Shown here piece by piece: positions 9,740 to 10,357 of a DNA stretch of 10,357 bases; position 1 is the first letter of the stretch, and each line of letters begins with the position of its first letter. The stretch comes from an uncultured Eubacteriales bacterium. Lineage in GTDB: Bacteria; Bacillota_A; Clostridia; Saccharofermentanales; Saccharofermentanaceae. Made by a program: the position numbers and the translations under genes. The notes below the pieces were generated by a model. It was not told where the DNA came from. It saw nothing but the letters and a program-made list of their open reading frames with translations, and made no database searches. The DNA lies in contig OMQY01000043.1 of the NCBI GenBank assembly GCA_900313405.1, positions 1-10,357 on the forward strand. The letters run 5' to 3'.

Positions 9740-9745
9740 GCTTAC
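9728..9745 (-). promoter_or_regulatory. Alternative leader hairpin that competes with the terminator (candidate antiterminator)
   Basis: GTAAGC (9745-9740) can pair with GCTTAT (9733-9728) around the six-base loop AAAGGC (9739-9734): five Watson-Crick pairs plus one G-U. The loop and 3' arm are the same bases that form the 5' arm of the terminator, so the two folds exclude each other. The loop has A at position 1 and G at position 4, the signature of RNA hairpins bound by ANTAR-domain antiterminators. Those targets normally have two such hairpins, and no second one was found upstream. The fold is seen; the role is inferred. Unaided, this hairpin is much weaker than the terminator, so a stabilising protein would be needed. 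Confidence 0.4.
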
Positions 9746-9763
9746 AAATATTCAGTTGGTGAA

Positions 9764-9792
9764 TTTATACTCCTATTTTGAAGTCGTGTCAA
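9764..9792 (-). promoter_or_regulatory. Predicted housekeeping promoter of the glt-car operon
   Basis: Reading the minus strand, TTGACA (9792-9787) is followed after exactly 17 bases by TATAAA (9769-9764): a perfect -35 box and a one-mismatch -10 box at ideal spacing for the main sigma factor. Transcription would start near 9757, giving a leader of about 90 bases before the gltB ATG. It lies downstream of the regulator's stop codon and is the only good promoter seen in the gap. Confidence 0.8.
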
Positions 9793-9801
9793 TAGGTCTG
9801 T

Positions 9802-9815
9802 TATCGAAAACGATA
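9802..9815. repeat. Short inverted repeat upstream of the glt-car promoter
   Basis: TATCG-AAAA-CGATA: two five-base arms around a four-base spacer, lying 10 bases upstream of the -35 box and 10 bases past the regulator's stop codon. No T-run follows in the minus-strand direction, so it is not a terminator for the upstream gene. It could be an operator for an activator or repressor, or chance: arms this short are weak evidence. Confidence 0.3.
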
Positions 9816-9825
9816 CGGAACCTGA

Positions 9826-10357
9826 TCACTTTTTGACTACTCTGTACAGTCCGTGACGGTTACAGTATGCGTAGATATATCTGACATGAGATGTCCGGAA
9901 TCTGGTCTCGGCATTGCTCTCAGGGTACATTTTCGATAACTGTATGCCGGAATCCGATACGGCCGCGATAAACGAGATATAGTGATCCTTAGTCATCGGA
10001 TGATCTACCGAGACATAGTATTCATCCTCTATCTTCTCAACGTTGATCCGGTGCTCCTCATCCGGTTCCTCAGCTTCCATCGGCGGCAGGGTTATACCGC
10101 AGCACATGACCAGGGCTTCACCCACAGATGCGATAACATTACCGCATACCGGACACACGCAGAATCTGCTCTTATACATATTGGAAGATCTGTTGGTATT
10201 GGTTATGCAGTTGCCCGATAGCAGTTCGACTACCGATATCCCGAGTTCCCCTGCAAGCGGTTCGATCAGGCTGATATCAGGGTAACCCTTTCCCGTCTCC
10301 CATTTGCTGACTGCCTTACTGCTCACAAAGAGTCTCTCAGCCAGCTGCTCCTGTGTC
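9826..10357 (-). CDS. XRE-type helix-turn-helix protein with desulfoferrodoxin-like C-terminal domain, 5'-truncated
   Basis: 176 residues are visible; the true start lies beyond the right edge. The frame is open to base 10357, and the GTG at 10326 is an internal Val of the HTH. Visible residues 1-49 (TQEQLAERL...SKAVSKWETG...PDIS...LGISVVELLSG) are a typical XRE/Cro HTH. Residues 66-93 resemble a desulforedoxin-like Fe(Cys)4 site: CPVC (68-71) and CC (85-86). Residues 98-176 match the superoxide-reductase (neelaredoxin) fold: EEH (His102), DHPMTKDHY (His119, His125) and YCNRH (Cys165, His168), the complete His4-Cys set. The lysine usually before the first His (EKH) is Glu101 here. Role is inferred: a DNA-binding regulator that senses superoxide, iron or redox state. 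Enzymatic superoxide reduction is possible but less certain. It lies upstream of gltB, separated by 159 bases containing a new promoter, so it is probably a separate transcription unit. Confidence 0.88.
   Translation of the reverse strand, partial: TQEQLAERLFVSSKAVSKWETGKGYPDISLIEPLAGELGISVVELLSGNCITNTNRSSNMYKSRFCVCPVCGNVIASVGEALVMCCGITLPPMEAEEPDEEHRINVEKIEDEYYVSVDHPMTKDHYISFIAAVSDSGIQLSKMYPESNAETRFRTSHVRYIYAYCNRHGLYRVVKK

Noticed and set aside
9740..9760. Glutamine riboswitch, T-box or leader peptide upstream of gltB
   Set aside because: Only about 18 bases lie between the predicted start of transcription and the terminator stem, too few for these elements, and no ribosome binding site precedes a short frame.
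9744..9766. Hairpin ATTCA-CCAAC-TGAAT (9765-9751) as the first ANTAR hairpin
   Set aside because: Its loop has five bases without the A1/G4 pattern, and it overlaps the -10 box and predicted start site, so it would not be whole in the transcript.
10324..10326. GTG start for the HTH protein at 10326
   Set aside because: The frame continues upstream to the window edge with TQEQLAERLF, the first helix residues of an XRE HTH, so the GTG is an internal valine.
1..10357. CRISPR array, tRNA, rRNA, insertion sequence or prophage
   Set aside because: Genes are contiguous and conserved; no spaced direct repeats, transposase, terminal repeats or structural RNA signatures were seen.

Overview
The window carries four tightly packed nitrogen-metabolism genes, all on the minus strand. 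In transcription order (right to left) they are gltB and gltD (large and small subunits of NADPH-type glutamate synthase), then carA and carB (small and large subunits of glutamine-dependent carbamoyl-phosphate synthetase). Upstream of them, also on the minus strand, is the 3' part of a regulator gene cut by the right edge. It encodes an XRE-type helix-turn-helix fused to a desulfoferrodoxin/superoxide-reductase-like domain. carB is cut by the left edge.

The organism is probably an anaerobic member of the Clostridia (Bacillota). This is inferred from strong AGGAG-type ribosome binding sites, a TTGACA/TATAAA promoter, a desulfoferrodoxin-type domain (typical of anaerobes) and the style of the protein sequences. 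The sequence alone does not fix the family or genus.

Layout: 10357-9826 is the HTH-desulfoferrodoxin protein (start missing). 9825-9667 is the only real intergenic gap. It holds an inverted repeat, a consensus-like promoter and a very strong intrinsic terminator lying between that promoter and gltB. 9666-5089 is gltB, 5078-3582 is gltD, 3604-2528 is carA (overlapping the end of gltD by 23 bases), and 2526-1 is carB (842 codons; the last part of the second synthetase half and the allosteric domain lie outside). No other gap reaches 300 bases, and no gene is supported on the plus strand.

How they work together: all four enzyme subunits belong to complexes that consume glutamine. GltB hydrolyses glutamine and uses the ammonia plus NADPH electrons from GltD to turn 2-oxoglutarate into glutamate. 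CarA hydrolyses glutamine and passes ammonia to CarB for carbamoyl phosphate, the precursor of pyrimidines and arginine. The genes are separated by 10 bases, -23 bases (overlap) and 1 base, so they probably form one operon. The only leader visible contains a terminator, so the whole unit is likely controlled by regulated termination (attenuation). Part of the terminator can instead fold into a competing hairpin whose six-base loop resembles the targets of ANTAR-domain antiterminators, but the second hairpin of that motif was not found.

The most unusual items are the terminator-gated gltBD-carAB arrangement and the DNA-binding/superoxide-reductase fusion next to it. In the fusion all iron ligands are kept, but the position of the usual active-site lysine is glutamate.
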